Shown one piece after another: positions 26,448 to 35,764 of a stretch of DNA of 64,000 nt. The DNA lies in contig NZ_CP091851.1 in assembly GCF_022059845.1 (NCBI RefSeq), forward strand, positions 1,178,001-1,242,000, in the 5' to 3' direction. The notes under the pieces are model-generated. The model did not search any database. It saw nothing but the letters and a program-made list of their open reading frames with translations, and was not told the origin of the DNA. A program made the position numbers and the translations under genes. The stretch comes from Terrirubrum flagellatum. Its GTDB lineage: Bacteria; Pseudomonadota; Alphaproteobacteria; Rhizobiales; Beijerinckiaceae. Each line of letters starts with the position of its first letter. Position 1 is the first letter of the stretch.

Positions 26448-27844
26448 AAGGGCGCAGCGCCGGCGGCGGACGAGGCCGCGATCAAAGAGGGAGCGGCGCC
26501 CGCCCGCCGGCGAAAGGCGGCAGGCGAGCGGAGGGCGGCCGTGGTCACGCGCCGGAGCGAAGCGAGCGCCCGAAGAGCCGCGCGGCGGGCGATCGCAAAT
26601 TCGGCAAGCCGGAAAAGCCGAGTCGCGAGAGTCGCTTCGCGCGCGAGCCTGATGCGCGACGCGAGGAGCATCGACCGCGCGGCGATCGTCCTCAGAAACT
26701 GAATCAAGCGCCTGAGAAAAAGAATCAGGCTCCTGCCAGAAAGATTCAAGTGGGCGCGAAATCGCGCGAGCGGGATTTCAGCCGCGACCGCGCGCCGATC
26801 CAGCCTGAGCGCGACCACGAGCCCGTCGAACGCGCGCCGGCAGACATGATCTCGACGGCGGTGCAGACGGTGACGGTCAGCGCCGACGAGAATGGCATGC
26901 GGGTCGACCGCTTCCTCGAGGCGAAATTCCCGGGCCTGTCCTTCGCCCATATCCAGCGCATGGTGCGCAAGGGCGAGCTGCGCGTCGATGGCAAGCGCGC
27001 CGACTCCAAGGATCGGTTGGAGGAGGGACAAAAGGTCCGCATCCCGCCGGTGCGGCGCGACGCCCCGATGCGGCCGGACGAAGAACGCCGCGCCAAAGTG
27101 ATCGCCGAGCTCAAGGACATCACGCTCTATGAGGATGACGATGTGCTCGTCATCAACAAACCGTTCGGGCTCGCAGTGCAGGGCGGCTCCGGCACGACGC
27201 GCCATGTCGACGGCATGTTGATGGCCATGATGGAGCCGGACGGGCAGCGTCCCCGGCTGGTCCATCGTCTCGACAAGGACACGGCGGGCTGTCTTGTCAT
27301 CGCCAGGACGCGCTTCGCCGCCTCGACGCTCGCCAAGACCTTCCGGACCCGCGCGGCGCGCAAGATCTACTGGGCGCTGGTGTCGGGCGTGCCGAGGGTC
27401 AGGCAGGGCCGCATTTCGACCTATGTGGCGCGCGAGGAGCAGGACGACGGCGACAGCCGCATGCGCGTCGCGCGCCATGGCGACGAGGGCGCGTCGCACG
27501 CGCTGACCTACTACGCCGTTGTCGACACCTCGGCCCAGAAGCTCGCCTGGCTGTCGCTGAAGCCGGTCACCGGGCGCACCCACCAGCTTCGCGTCCACAC
27601 CGCCGAGATGGGGCATCCGATCATCGGCGATCCCAAATATTTCAACATCGAGAACTGGAGCCTGCCGGGCGGCATCCAGAACAGGCTGCACCTGCTGGCG
27701 CGGCGGATCGTCATTCCGCATCCGCGCGGAAAAGGCACGATCGACGTCAGCGCGCCCTTGCCGCCTCATATGCAGCAGACCTGGAATCTGCTTGGCCTTG
27801 ACGCGAAGCGCTACGATCCGATCCTCGACGCGCCCGATGAATGA
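26444..27844 (+). CDS. rluC: RluC/RluD-family 23S rRNA pseudouridine synthase with a basic N-terminal extension
   Basis: The enzyme isomerises uridines in 23S rRNA. The 466 residues start at the ATG that overlaps the crcB stop. Residues 1-135 are a low-complexity extension rich in Arg, Gly, Pro and Lys. The S4 domain follows at about 150-205 (RVDRFLEAKFPG, RMVRKGELRVDGKR). The catalytic domain includes Asp277 in HRLDKDTAG, then KIYWALVSG and GRTHQLRVH. The extension is longer than usual and may bind RNA. RluC versus RluD cannot be separated with certainty. Confidence 0.92.
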   Translation: MKGRSAGGGRGRDQRGSGARPPAKGGRRAEGGRGHAPERSERPKSRAAGDRKFGKPEKPSRESRFAREPDARREEHRPRGDRPQKLNQAPEKKNQAPARKIQVGAKSRERDFSRDRAPIQPERDHEPVERAPADMISTAVQTVTVSADENGMRVDRFLEAKFPGLSFAHIQRMVRKGELRVDGKRADSKDRLEEGQKVRIPPVRRDAPMRPDEERRAKVIAELKDITLYEDDDVLVINKPFGLAVQGGSGTTRHVDGMLMAMMEPDGQRPRLVHRLDKDTAGCLVIARTRFAASTLAKTFRTRAARKIYWALVSGVPRVRQGRISTYVAREEQDDGDSRMRVARHGDEGASHALTYYAVVDTSAQKLAWLSLKPVTGRTHQLRVHTAEMGHPIIGDPKYFNIENWSLPGGIQNRLHLLARRIVIPHPRGKGTIDVSAPLPPHMQQTWNLLGLDAKRYDPILDAPDE

Positions 27845-27861
27845 GCCGCGGCGCGGGCGCG

Positions 27862-28398
27862 CTAATTCAGCGCAGGCAGCTTCGCTCGCACCTCCACAAA
27901 GGGAGGCAAGTGCTCGTCAAAGCCGTTCGGCGAGGCTGAGTAAGTGAGAGAGTAGGCGTGCTCGGATCCCCCTCCGATATCGATTACCTGCTTGACGAAA
28001 TTCGCACCATCCTTACCCGCCGTGCAGGTGGTCTCAAGCGCGTCCAAGCCGCCAAAAGACGTCTGTGACGACGCGGTGCACGAAACCGTCGCGTTTAGTT
28101 GCGCGAAGCCCTGCTGCATGGCGTCTTGCACCTTGTGGAACTCGACAGGAAGATTGAAATTTCCTGAGGTTATCCGCTTCAAGACGGTCAATTCGATCAC
28201 CGCGAGCGGTTTGTTGTTTGTCCCTGGAAGGATTGCTCTTAGCCGATAACCTTCGCTGCCGCTCGGGGCCGCCAATTTCGATACTGTCCAGCCAGCGGGC
28301 CAATCGACGCTCACTTCCGCGGCTCTGGCCGACGCGGGCAAGAGAAACGCGGCAATGACGGCTCCTGTCTGCGCGATAAAATGAACGCTTTGCTTCAT
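27862..28398 (-). CDS. Secreted protein of unknown function
   Basis: The 178-residue product begins with a signal peptide (hydrophobic AVIAAFLLPASARAA). The mature part starts VDWPAGWTVSKL and has two Cys that could pair (VSCTASS and ETTCTAG), then HAYSLTYSASPNGF. The WPAGW opening and the ETTC and HAYSL stretches resemble a small family of exported proteins of unknown function, but I cannot name it securely. It is convergent with rluC. Confidence 0.7.
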   Translation of the reverse strand: MKQSVHFIAQTGAVIAAFLLPASARAAEVSVDWPAGWTVSKLAAPSGSEGYRLRAILPGTNNKPLAVIELTVLKRITSGNFNLPVEFHKVQDAMQQGFAQLNATVSCTASSQTSFGGLDALETTCTAGKDGANFVKQVIDIGGGSEHAYSLTYSASPNGFDEHLPPFVEVRAKLPALN

Positions 28399-28750
28399 AC
28401 GCGCCCCCTGTTGAGCCTGGTTCGCTATGGACTACTCACCGTCTTCGGCATTCTGTGCGGTGACGCACAGGCTGACCTGTTGGCGGGGCGATTGTCCTTG
28501 GTCGCTCAGCCCGACTTTTATGGGCCACTGATTGAGATCGCGAAGTCGGACTCCCTCACCCATCGTACTTTTTGAAAGGAACTCGACGCCTGCCTTTGAG
28601 AACGCGACCTCGACGCAGTTCTCGCGCTGATACGGGAATCGACGGTCTGCTGCTCCAGGCGCCGGCCTCCGGCGAATTTGAACGCCGAAGGCCGATCGGT
28701 TAAAAGACTGACGGTGAAGAGTTTCAGCGTGCTCATGCTTGAGCCTCTAG
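28399..28750. other. Spacer with a possible gene remnant
   Basis: No intact gene is visible in about 350 bases. On the minus strand a stop-to-stop frame (about 28432-28746) has no ATG, GTG or TTG start and reads ...QRENCVEVAFSKAGVEFL... A different frame over 28518-28736 has an ATG but no recognisable features. The region may hold a decayed gene. Confidence 0.3.
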
Positions 28751-28883
28751 ATCACGCCGCATTTTGATTGAATCAATCAAAATGCGGCGTGATCGATTCC
28801 AAAAATTGAGAGCATGGCTTTTACAGAGCGAACGCTCGCGTTCGTCTCGGAAAAACCGGTTCCCACTTTTTCGCGCCATGCTC
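28751..28883. repeat. Two-part palindromic repeat, copy 2
   Basis: The first dyad is perfect: 21-base arms around one base (28751-28793), starting ATCACGCCGCATTTTGATTG. The second runs from GAGCATGGC (28810-28818) to GCCATGCTC (28875-28883) and contains GCGAACGCTCGCGTTCG and GAAAAACCGGTTCCCACTTT. It is nearly identical to the copy at 22312-22447. Confidence 0.85.
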
Positions 28884-28900
28884 TAGCCGAGACTAAACAT

Positions 28901-29152
28901 CTAACGCGGCAGATTAAGGCGCGCGCAAAATCCGACCGCGCCGCGCGGGTCTTGCTCGCCTCTCGGTCCAACGCGCGGATGTCCCAATCGCCCGGTGCTG
29001 ATCGCGACGCATTCATCGAACGTCTTCGCCACCGGAATCCGGGTCGGTCGGCCGTTGACGTCAGGCCGCGTAATGTACCGCGTCTGCGCGTTCGCAAATG
29101 GAACGCCGACGACGCACATGAAAAAGGCCAACGCCCCTGCGACGGTCTTCAT
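28901..29152 (-). CDS. Small secreted protein with two cysteines
   Basis: The 83-residue product (ATG 29152, with GAGGA just upstream) has a signal peptide MKTVAGALAFFMCVVGVPFA followed by NAQ. The mature domain has two Cys (TFDECVAIS and VGFCARL), probably a disulfide. No family recognised. An open frame extends 18 codons upstream but the signal peptide and ribosome-binding site favour this start. Confidence 0.65.
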   Translation of the reverse strand: MKTVAGALAFFMCVVGVPFANAQTRYITRPDVNGRPTRIPVAKTFDECVAISTGRLGHPRVGPRGEQDPRGAVGFCARLNLPR

Positions 29153-29443
29153 GCAATCCTCGCCAAGAATAGATGGGCTTCGACGTTCTGCGCGGGAGCG
29201 CTCCATGAGCCAGGCGTCGAATCCGCTCGCAATTTCTGAGCGTGCTCCTTTTCTACCTGAGCAGCGTTACGCTGTCAATGACTTTTTTCCTATTACTTCG
29301 GCTTTCCCTTCGCCGTGCGATCGAAGTTTGCGACCGCCAAGCGCTGCGATCGATCCCTGACCCTGTAACCGCTAAAAGCCCGGACGACTTCCTCCTAACG
29401 GTAATACAGGGCGTTAACTGGCGTGACCTAACGTGCTCCGGCA

Positions 29444-30616
29444 ATGGCTGCGTCGAGGCGCGGCCTGAGCGGCGTTGGAGCGTCACCCGGCAGTATGCGT
29501 CACTTTCCGTTCCCGAGCGCAGGACAGTCGCCCAGCCGGAACCGCGTGCTGCAATTCGTGATGTTCGTGGGAGCATCGGCGTTGGCGCTTGTCATCGCCA
29601 TGGCGACCGGACATCTGTCAGGTCCTTTCGCCGCCACGCTTCTCGCCGGCGCGATCGCGCTGATGGTGGCTGCGGTCTGGTTCGTGCTCATGGCGCAGAA
29701 TTCCGCGACGATCCACGCGGCCGAGACGCAGAAGGGCGGGTCGGAGCTTTTCCTCTCCGATTCCTCGGAAGCCGCGTTCGTGGTCGGCGATGATGGCAAA
29801 CTCTGCGGCGGCAACGCGCATTTTGCGGCCCTCGCCGCCGTCGATCACCAGGAGATCGCCGGCTGCGACATTTCAGATGTCCTTCCCGGACCGATCGTCG
29901 AGGCCATGACGCTCGCGCTCGAGCATGGGCTCGATTCCACCGGCGCGATCGAGTGTGAGAACCGCGTCGGCGAATGGCTGATCGTCGAGGTAGCGCGTCG
30001 GCATGGCGTCGCGGCCGCCACACATGAGTTCGCATTCGTCATGCGCGACCTGACCGAAATCCGTCGGCGCGAGATTGAGCTTGCGACCCTGGCGTTTCAG
30101 GACCCGCTGACCCATCTCGGCAATCGCGCCGCGGTGACGCGGCGGTTGGCCCGCCTTGCCGACGATCTTGCCGAAGGGCCCGAGGCGAGCTTCGCCGTGA
30201 TGGCGCTCGATCTCGACCGCTTCAAACAGATCAACGATCAGCTCGGCCATATGGCCGGCGACGCGCTGCTGATCGAAGTGGCGGCGCGCATCGCCCAGGC
30301 GGTTCCGCGCAACGCCTTTGTCGGGCGCAATGGCGGCGATGAATTCGTGGTGGTGGCGGGACCGCGCGCGACCTACGCCTCGGCGCGGCAGATCGCCCAG
30401 CAGATCGTCGAGACCGTTTCGCGCCCGATTGCGCTGAAGGCGGGTCCCGTCGAGGTCGGCGTCTCGATCGGCGTCGCCTTCGCGCCGGCCCATGGCGAGA
30501 CGACGGACAGGCTGCTCGAAGCGGCGGACGCCGCCATGTATCGCGCGAAGCGCGCCTGTTCCGGCTACGCCTTTGCTGATGACGAGCCGGCGGCGGACAT
30601 GAAGTCGGTGGCGTGA
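29444..30616 (+). CDS. Membrane-anchored diguanylate cyclase (PAS-like + GGDEF)
   Basis: The protein probably makes cyclic di-GMP. The 390 residues have two N-terminal membrane helices (about 36-58 and 62-84), a PAS-like region (about 105-205: AAFVVGDDGKLCGGNAHF, FAFVMRDLTEIRRRE), and a GGDEF domain with DPLTHLGNRAAV, DLDRFKQINDQLGHMAGD and the intact active site GRNGGDEF. No RxxD inhibitory site stands five residues before GGDEF, so product inhibition may be absent. An in-frame ATG at 29495 is an alternative start. Confidence 0.9.
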   Translation: MAASRRGLSGVGASPGSMRHFPFPSAGQSPSRNRVLQFVMFVGASALALVIAMATGHLSGPFAATLLAGAIALMVAAVWFVLMAQNSATIHAAETQKGGSELFLSDSSEAAFVVGDDGKLCGGNAHFAALAAVDHQEIAGCDISDVLPGPIVEAMTLALEHGLDSTGAIECENRVGEWLIVEVARRHGVAAATHEFAFVMRDLTEIRRREIELATLAFQDPLTHLGNRAAVTRRLARLADDLAEGPEASFAVMALDLDRFKQINDQLGHMAGDALLIEVAARIAQAVPRNAFVGRNGGDEFVVVAGPRATYASARQIAQQIVETVSRPIALKAGPVEVGVSIGVAFAPAHGETTDRLLEAADAAMYRAKRACSGYAFADDEPAADMKSVA

Positions 30617-30680
30617 GCGCTTCGTGGCGGCGCTAACGCGCCGCGTTTCCTCGGGTCGCCGATTGGGCTATCGCCCCGCC

Positions 30681-31460
30681 ATGACGCCCCCGCCATCCCC
30701 CTTCGACATTCCCGACGGCCAAAAGCCCGCCGCGCCTGATCTGGTCCGCCGTGCCTCGAAGACGCCGGCGCCGAAGCGCTTCTGGCGCGTGGCCGCGGCT
30801 GAGCCGGTCGAAGGCGGCTATGGCCTCACGCTCGACGGCCGGCCGGCGAGGACGCCGTCCCGGCGCCCGCTTTACGCCCCCGATCTCATCTCAGGCGAGC
30901 GGCTGGCGGCCGAATGGAACGCGGTCGGGGAGACCATCGATCCCGCAGACATGCCGCTGACTCGGCTGATCAACTCCGCCATCGACGGTGTGGCGGACCG
31001 CGCGGCGGAGGTTCGCGCCGACATCGTGAAATATGCCGGCAGCGATCTCCTCTGCTATCGCGCCGCCGAGCCCGAGAAGCTCGTGGCGCGCCAGACCGAA
31101 CTCTGGGACCCGGTTTTGCGCTGGGCGCGGGAGCGCCACGGCGCGCGTCTCGCGCTGGCGGAGGGCGTGATGTTCGTCAGTCAGCCGCCCGAAGCGATCG
31201 ATGCGATTGCGGCGGCCGTCGCAACAATCCCCGCGCCGCATGCGCTCGCCGCGCTGCATTCCGTGACAACGCTGACTGGCTCCGCGATCCTCGCGCTTGC
31301 GCTGTTCGACGGCCATCTCGACGCCGACGCGGCCTGGGCCGCCGCCCATGTCGACGAAGACGTTCAGATGCAGATCTGGGGCGAAGACGAAGAGGCGCTT
31401 GCTCGCCGCGCATTGCGGCGGCGCGAATTCGACGCGGCGGCGTTCCTGCTCTCGTCCTGA
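30681..31460 (+). CDS. ATP12-family F1-ATPase assembly chaperone
   Basis: ATP12 proteins assist F1 alpha-subunit assembly in mitochondria and are found in Alphaproteobacteria. The 259-residue product (ATG 30681) shows LTLDGRPARTPSRRPL, LAAEWNAVGETIDPADMPLTRL (in pieces), DLLCYRA and the C-terminal HVDEDVQMQIWGEDEEA, all characteristic. It precedes pccB by 81 bases on the same strand, an arrangement seen in relatives. Confidence 0.93.
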   Translation: MTPPPSPFDIPDGQKPAAPDLVRRASKTPAPKRFWRVAAAEPVEGGYGLTLDGRPARTPSRRPLYAPDLISGERLAAEWNAVGETIDPADMPLTRLINSAIDGVADRAAEVRADIVKYAGSDLLCYRAAEPEKLVARQTELWDPVLRWARERHGARLALAEGVMFVSQPPEAIDAIAAAVATIPAPHALAALHSVTTLTGSAILALALFDGHLDADAAWAAAHVDEDVQMQIWGEDEEALARRALRRREFDAAAFLLSS

Positions 31461-31541
31461 CGGTCGGTTGCGGCTTCCGTCGCACCTGCTAAGCACCTCG
31501 TTGGCGCGCAGGCCGGAGTGCGCCGGGGAGAGATGCTTGCG

Positions 31542-33074
31542 ATGAAGGACATTCTCGAAACGCTGGAAGACCGTCGCGAAGGCGCCCGCAAGGGCGGCGG
31601 CGACAACCGCATCGCGGCCCAGCACAAGCGCGGCAAGCTGACGGCGCGCGAGCGGATCGAGCTGCTGCTCGACAATGACAGCTTCGAGGAATTCGACATG
31701 TTCGTGCAGCATCGCTGCACGGATTTCGGCATGGAGAAGAGCCATGTGCCGGGCGACGGCGTCGTCACCGGCTGGGGCACTGTCAATGGCCGCACCGTGT
31801 TCGTCTTCGCCAAGGACTTCACCGTGTTCGGCGGCTCGCTGTCGGAGACGCACGCGCAGAAGATCATCAAGATCCAGGACATGGCGCTGAAAATGCGTGC
31901 GCCCGTCATCGGGCTGTTCGACGCCGGCGGCGCGCGCATTCAGGAAGGCGTTGCGGCGCTCGGCGGCTATGGCGAAGTGTTCAAGCGCAACGTGATCGCG
32001 TCAGGCGTCATCCCGCAGATATCGGTCATCATGGGGCCGTGCGCCGGCGGCGACGTCTATTCGCCCGCCATGACCGACTTCATCTTCATGGTGCGCGACA
32101 CGAGCTACATGTTCGTCACCGGCCCTGATGTGGTGAAGACCGTCACCAACGAAGTCGTCACCGCGGAAGAGCTCGGCGGCGCGAAGGTGCATACGAGCAA
32201 ATCGTCGATCGCAGATGGCGCTTTCGAGAATGACGTCGAATGCCTGCTGCAGGTCAGGCGGCTCGTCGACTTCCTGCCGGCGAACAATCAGGCCGGCGCG
32301 CCGAGCTGGCCGAGCTACGACATGCCGGACCGGATCGACTATTCGCTCGATACGCTCGTGCCCGACAATCCGAACAAGCCTTACGACATCAAGGAGCTGA
32401 TCCTGAAGGTCGTCGATGAAGGCGACTTCTTCGAGATTCAGGAAGCGTTCGCGAAGAACATCGTCACCGGCTTCGCGCGCATCGAGGGCTCGACGGTCGG
32501 CGTCGTCGCCAACCAGCCGATGGTGCTCGCCGGCGTGCTCGACAGCGACGCGTCGCGCAAGGCGGCGCGCTTCGTGCGCTTCTGCAACGCCTTCAATATT
32601 CCGATCGTGACATTCGTCGATGTGCCGGGCTTCCTGCCCGGCACGGCGCAGGAATATGGCGGCCTCATCAAGCATGGCGCGAAGCTGCTCTTCGCCTATT
32701 CCCAGTGCGATGTGCCGCTGGTGACGATCATCACCCGCAAGGCGTTCGGCGGCGCCTACGACGTCATGGCGTCGAAGCATGTCGGCGCCGACGTGAATTA
32801 CGCCTGGCCGACGGCGCAGATCGCCGTGATGGGCGCGAAAGGAGCGGTCGAGATCATCTTCCGCGCCGAGATGGACGATCCCGAAAAGATCGCGGCGCGC
32901 ACGGCCGAATATGAAGGGCGCTTCCTCTCGCCCTTCGTCGCGGCGGAGCGCGGCTATATCGACGAAGTCATCATGCCGCATTCGACGCGGCGTCGCATTG
33001 CGCGCGCGCTGGCGATGCTGAAGACGAAGAGTGTCGAGCGGCCGGCGCGCAAGCATGACAATTTGCCGTTATAA
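31542..33074 (+). CDS. pccB: Propionyl-CoA carboxylase beta subunit
   Basis: The carboxyltransferase half of propionyl-CoA carboxylase moves CO2 from biotin to propionyl-CoA, giving methylmalonyl-CoA. The ATG at 31542 gives 510 residues, the family length, starting [20 protein letters not shown]. Markers are [46 protein letters not shown] and [16 protein letters not shown]. An ATG three codons earlier is possible. The alpha subunit (pccA) is encoded about 5.8 kb downstream on the same strand. Confidence 0.95.
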   Translation: MKDILETLEDRREGARKGGGDNRIAAQHKRGKLTARERIELLLDNDSFEEFDMFVQHRCTDFGMEKSHVPGDGVVTGWGTVNGRTVFVFAKDFTVFGGSLSETHAQKIIKIQDMALKMRAPVIGLFDAGGARIQEGVAALGGYGEVFKRNVIASGVIPQISVIMGPCAGGDVYSPAMTDFIFMVRDTSYMFVTGPDVVKTVTNEVVTAEELGGAKVHTSKSSIADGAFENDVECLLQVRRLVDFLPANNQAGAPSWPSYDMPDRIDYSLDTLVPDNPNKPYDIKELILKVVDEGDFFEIQEAFAKNIVTGFARIEGSTVGVVANQPMVLAGVLDSDASRKAARFVRFCNAFNIPIVTFVDVPGFLPGTAQEYGGLIKHGAKLLFAYSQCDVPLVTIITRKAFGGAYDVMASKHVGADVNYAWPTAQIAVMGAKGAVEIIFRAEMDDPEKIAARTAEYEGRFLSPFVAAERGYIDEVIMPHSTRRRIARALAMLKTKSVERPARKHDNLPL

Positions 33075-33257
33075 TATCGCGGCGATGGCGCGCGGCGGTG
33101 AGGCGTGGAATGTCTGACCGCCGCAAGCTTGCCCCAACGCCATCGCAATTAAGCCCTGTTGAGTGGGCCAATCTCGCCAATCACGCGACGCGGCCGAGAG
33201 TCGACTGAACTCCGGGAAGCCGCTGCTCGCCTTGGGCGATATGGTTGGGGGCTTCTG

Positions 33258-34178
33258 ATGCCGATGTTACGCGGGTGTGACGGCGCGATTTTCTGGATCG
33301 CGATGCCGTTGATGATGGGCGGCTGCGCGACGGCGCCATTGGACGGCGGCGGCTCCCTGACCTCCTACGCCGATCTGACGCAATCCGACGGCGTTTTCGC
33401 GCGATCGAAGCTGCGCGTGAACAAGGACGCCGTGCTCGCCGCGCGAACTCTCAAGCTGGCGCCGACCACCTTTTCGGCTTCTGCGCGACAAGACGAAATC
33501 TCGGATGACCAACGCAAGCTGATCGCGAATGTCGTTGACCGCTCGCTCTGCGGGAAACTCAGCGAGCGCTTTCAGATCGTGCCCGCGTCAGAGAAAGCGG
33601 ATTTAACCGTGCGCGCCGTGATCACCCACATGACGGCGACGGATGAAAAGGCGGTCGCCGTCACAAAGGTCGCATCCGTCGCCAAGTCGGTGCTGTTGCC
33701 TGGAGTGCCGGTTCCCGTGCCGAGGCTGCCGATCGGCCTGGGCAGCCTCTCGATCGAAGCCGAGGCGCGTACGGAGCCGCCGCCTGTCGTCGCAAGCGGC
33801 AAGGAGCGTCGCAGGAAGGTTGACGGCGGAATTGCGCGTGGCGAACAGGTCGCTGCGATGGTCTGGGGGCGCGGGGCGAATGCGTTGTGGGGAACGGCCA
33901 GAGTCTCATCATCCGGCGACGCTTATGAGTTCGCCAGCGCCTTCGGCGATGATTTCAGCAAGCTGCTCGTGACAGGAGAAAGCCCGTTCAACTCCTTGCC
34001 GACGCCTTCGCTCGCCAGCCTTCAATCAGCCATGGGCGGCGCGCCGAAAAATCCGGTCTGCGAGGCTTTCGGACGCGCGCCAGGCGTGATGGGGATCATC
34101 GGCGGCGCTGTCGGCGCGCCGCCGGAATGGACCGACAAGGGCGCGCCGGCGGAGCAGCAAACCGCGGCGGTTCAGTAG
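33258..34178 (+). CDS. Probable DUF3313-type lipoprotein
   Basis: The 306-residue product (ATG 33258) has a hydrophobic N-terminus with a lipobox-like MMGGCAT. GSLTSYADLTQSDG just after the lipobox and the KADLTVRAVITHM strand pattern resemble DUF3313 lipoproteins. The C-terminal part is Pro/Ala-rich. It is probably anchored in the outer membrane. Function unknown. It is convergent with the dipeptidase gene across the 335-bp element. Confidence 0.65.
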   Translation: MPMLRGCDGAIFWIAMPLMMGGCATAPLDGGGSLTSYADLTQSDGVFARSKLRVNKDAVLAARTLKLAPTTFSASARQDEISDDQRKLIANVVDRSLCGKLSERFQIVPASEKADLTVRAVITHMTATDEKAVAVTKVASVAKSVLLPGVPVPVPRLPIGLGSLSIEAEARTEPPPVVASGKERRRKVDGGIARGEQVAAMVWGRGANALWGTARVSSSGDAYEFASAFGDDFSKLLVTGESPFNSLPTPSLASLQSAMGGAPKNPVCEAFGRAPGVMGIIGGAVGAPPEWTDKGAPAEQQTAAVQ

Positions 34179-34189
34179 AAGCGCTGAAT

Positions 34190-34524
34190 TAGGCTGCATA
34201 CTCATAATTGGAGGGCTCAGCGCGCGAGTCGAAAAGTGTTCAGGGCGGGTTTCGCGGCCGAAGGCCGTGGTTCTCCCACGGTCGAGGACGCGAAGCCCGA
34301 TCATGGGCGCTTTTCGCCGCGCCCACCTATCCCGGCTGTAGCCGGGATAGGCAATCAAGAGCGCCCACATCGCATCAATGCGATGTGGGTGGGTTCGCTG
34401 AAGGGCCGCCGATTGCGGCGGACACGTCGCTCGATGGTGGACAACACCATCTTCGCGCCGTCTCCTTGCCCTCGACGGCCCTTGAGCGAACGCTGAGCGC
34501 CTCGAATTATGAGTATGCAGCCTA
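34190..34524 (+). repeat. 335-bp structured element with 20-bp inverted ends, copy A
   Basis: The ends TAGGCTGCATACTCATAATT (34190-34209) and its exact complement (34505-34524) are perfect inverted repeats. The interior holds several perfect hairpins: 34326-34336 with 34341-34351 (11 bp), a 10-bp stem in CCACATCGCA/TGCGATGTGG with a TCAA loop, CCGCCG/CGGCGG and GATGGTG/CACCATC. The second copy (46095-46429) is also exactly 335 bp, lies in the opposite orientation and is about 95% identical inside. TA flanks both ends, as for elements that duplicate a TA target. It is either a non-autonomous mobile element or a structured RNA. It lies between convergent genes. Confidence 0.85.
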
Positions 34525-34542
34525 GTCAGGCGGCGCGAAGCC

Positions 34543-35748
34543 TCACGCCGCCTTGCGCGCCTTGACGGCGGGCTTCGCCAGCTCCACTGCGCGCTTTTCG
34601 ACGGTCTTCAGCACGCGCAGGAAATTGCGGCCAGCGATCTTGGCGAGCGCAGCATCGCCCCAGCCGCGCGAAATCAGTTCCGCGAACAGATGCGGGAATG
34701 TGCTCGCATCCTCAAGGCCGGGCGGATTTGTGCCGCCGAAGAAATCCGAACCAATGCCGATGTGATCGGGACCGACGATATCAGCCATATATTCGATGTG
34801 ATTGGCGAGCAGGGCGGGGCCGTCGCTCTCCCATTCCGAGATCGACTCTCGCTTGGCGGCGTTCAGATCGTCCTTGTTCGGCGTATCAGGCGCTTTTCCA
34901 TAGCTGTCCTGGAACCGTTTGAGCGAGTCGCGCGTCTTCTGCCTGATAAAAGCCGGCACGAAGGTCGCCATGACGATGCCGCCATTCGCCGGCAGGCGTT
35001 TCAAGATATCGTCGGGCGCATTGCGCGGATGATCGCACAGCGCGAATGCGTTGGAGTGGGTCAAGGCGATCGGCGCCGTCGATGCGTCGAGCACATCGTG
35101 GGTCGATTTCGGCGACGCGTGGCTGCAATCGATCAGCACGCCGAGCCGGTTGAGTTCCGCGATCACCTCGCGGCCGAAATCAGTCAGGCCGTCATGGCGC
35201 GGCTTGTCGGTCGCACTGTCGATCCAGTCGAGCGCGCCATTGTGGCAGAGCGTCATCACGCGCATGCCGAGCGTATGCCAGGCGCGCAGCGGCTTCAGGC
35301 TGTTCTCGAGGCCGACGCCGCCCTCAACCGACATGATCGAGCCGATCTTGCCGAGCCTTCGCGCCGTCGCGAGGTCGGAGGTCTTCCGCACGGGATGGAA
35401 GACGTCGGAATGCAGCTCCTCGATCCGCCTGATCACATCGATCTGTTCGAGCGTGACAGTCGCGGGATGGGGAATTTCGGTTGGCAGGAACGCGGCCAGC
35501 ACCTGCGCGCCGACCTGTCCCTTGCGCAGCTTCGGAATGTCAGTGTCGCCGCGGTTGCGGCTTGTTTCCAGCCGGAACCTGGCGACGTCTCCGCGCGCCT
35601 CGCGGTCGCCCCTGATCACCCAGGGCAGATCGTTATGGCCATCGATCAGCAGATGGCGTGATAGAAAGTCGCGCGCCTTGGCGAGCGCCGCGCGCCGGCT
35701 GGTTTTGGCGCGCGAAGACTTGATGGCGTTGGACGACGCAGCGGACAT
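34543..35748 (-). CDS. Membrane-dipeptidase-type (M19) zinc dipeptidase
   Basis: A renal-dipeptidase-like enzyme of 401 residues that cleaves dipeptides. Metal ligands of the TIM-barrel amidohydrolase fold are visible: DGHNDLP (H-x-D), SVEGGVG (Glu), DCSHAS and LTHSN (His residues) and GIGSDFFGG (Asp). There is no convincing signal peptide; the N-terminus is Ser/Arg/Lys-rich. The 3' end is convergent with the lipoprotein gene; palindromic repeats flank it on both sides. Confidence 0.9.
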   Translation of the reverse strand: MSAASSNAIKSSRAKTSRRAALAKARDFLSRHLLIDGHNDLPWVIRGDREARGDVARFRLETSRNRGDTDIPKLRKGQVGAQVLAAFLPTEIPHPATVTLEQIDVIRRIEELHSDVFHPVRKTSDLATARRLGKIGSIMSVEGGVGLENSLKPLRAWHTLGMRVMTLCHNGALDWIDSATDKPRHDGLTDFGREVIAELNRLGVLIDCSHASPKSTHDVLDASTAPIALTHSNAFALCDHPRNAPDDILKRLPANGGIVMATFVPAFIRQKTRDSLKRFQDSYGKAPDTPNKDDLNAAKRESISEWESDGPALLANHIEYMADIVGPDHIGIGSDFFGGTNPPGLEDASTFPHLFAELISRGWGDAALAKIAGRNFLRVLKTVEKRAVELAKPAVKARKAA

Positions 35749-35764
35749 TCGGACGGCTCCTGCA

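Noticed and set aside
29242-29793. Plus-strand frame with a hydrophobic N-terminus
   Set aside because: After about 25 residues it loses all structure and overlaps the start of the diguanylate cyclase gene in another frame.
34208-34525. Open frame of about 105 codons inside the 335-bp element, also open in the second copy (46100-46411)
   Set aside because: Nearly all differences between the two copies change the amino acid (for example S/P, G/R, T/I, Y/H), whereas stem pairs are kept by compensatory changes. The constraint is on structure, not protein.
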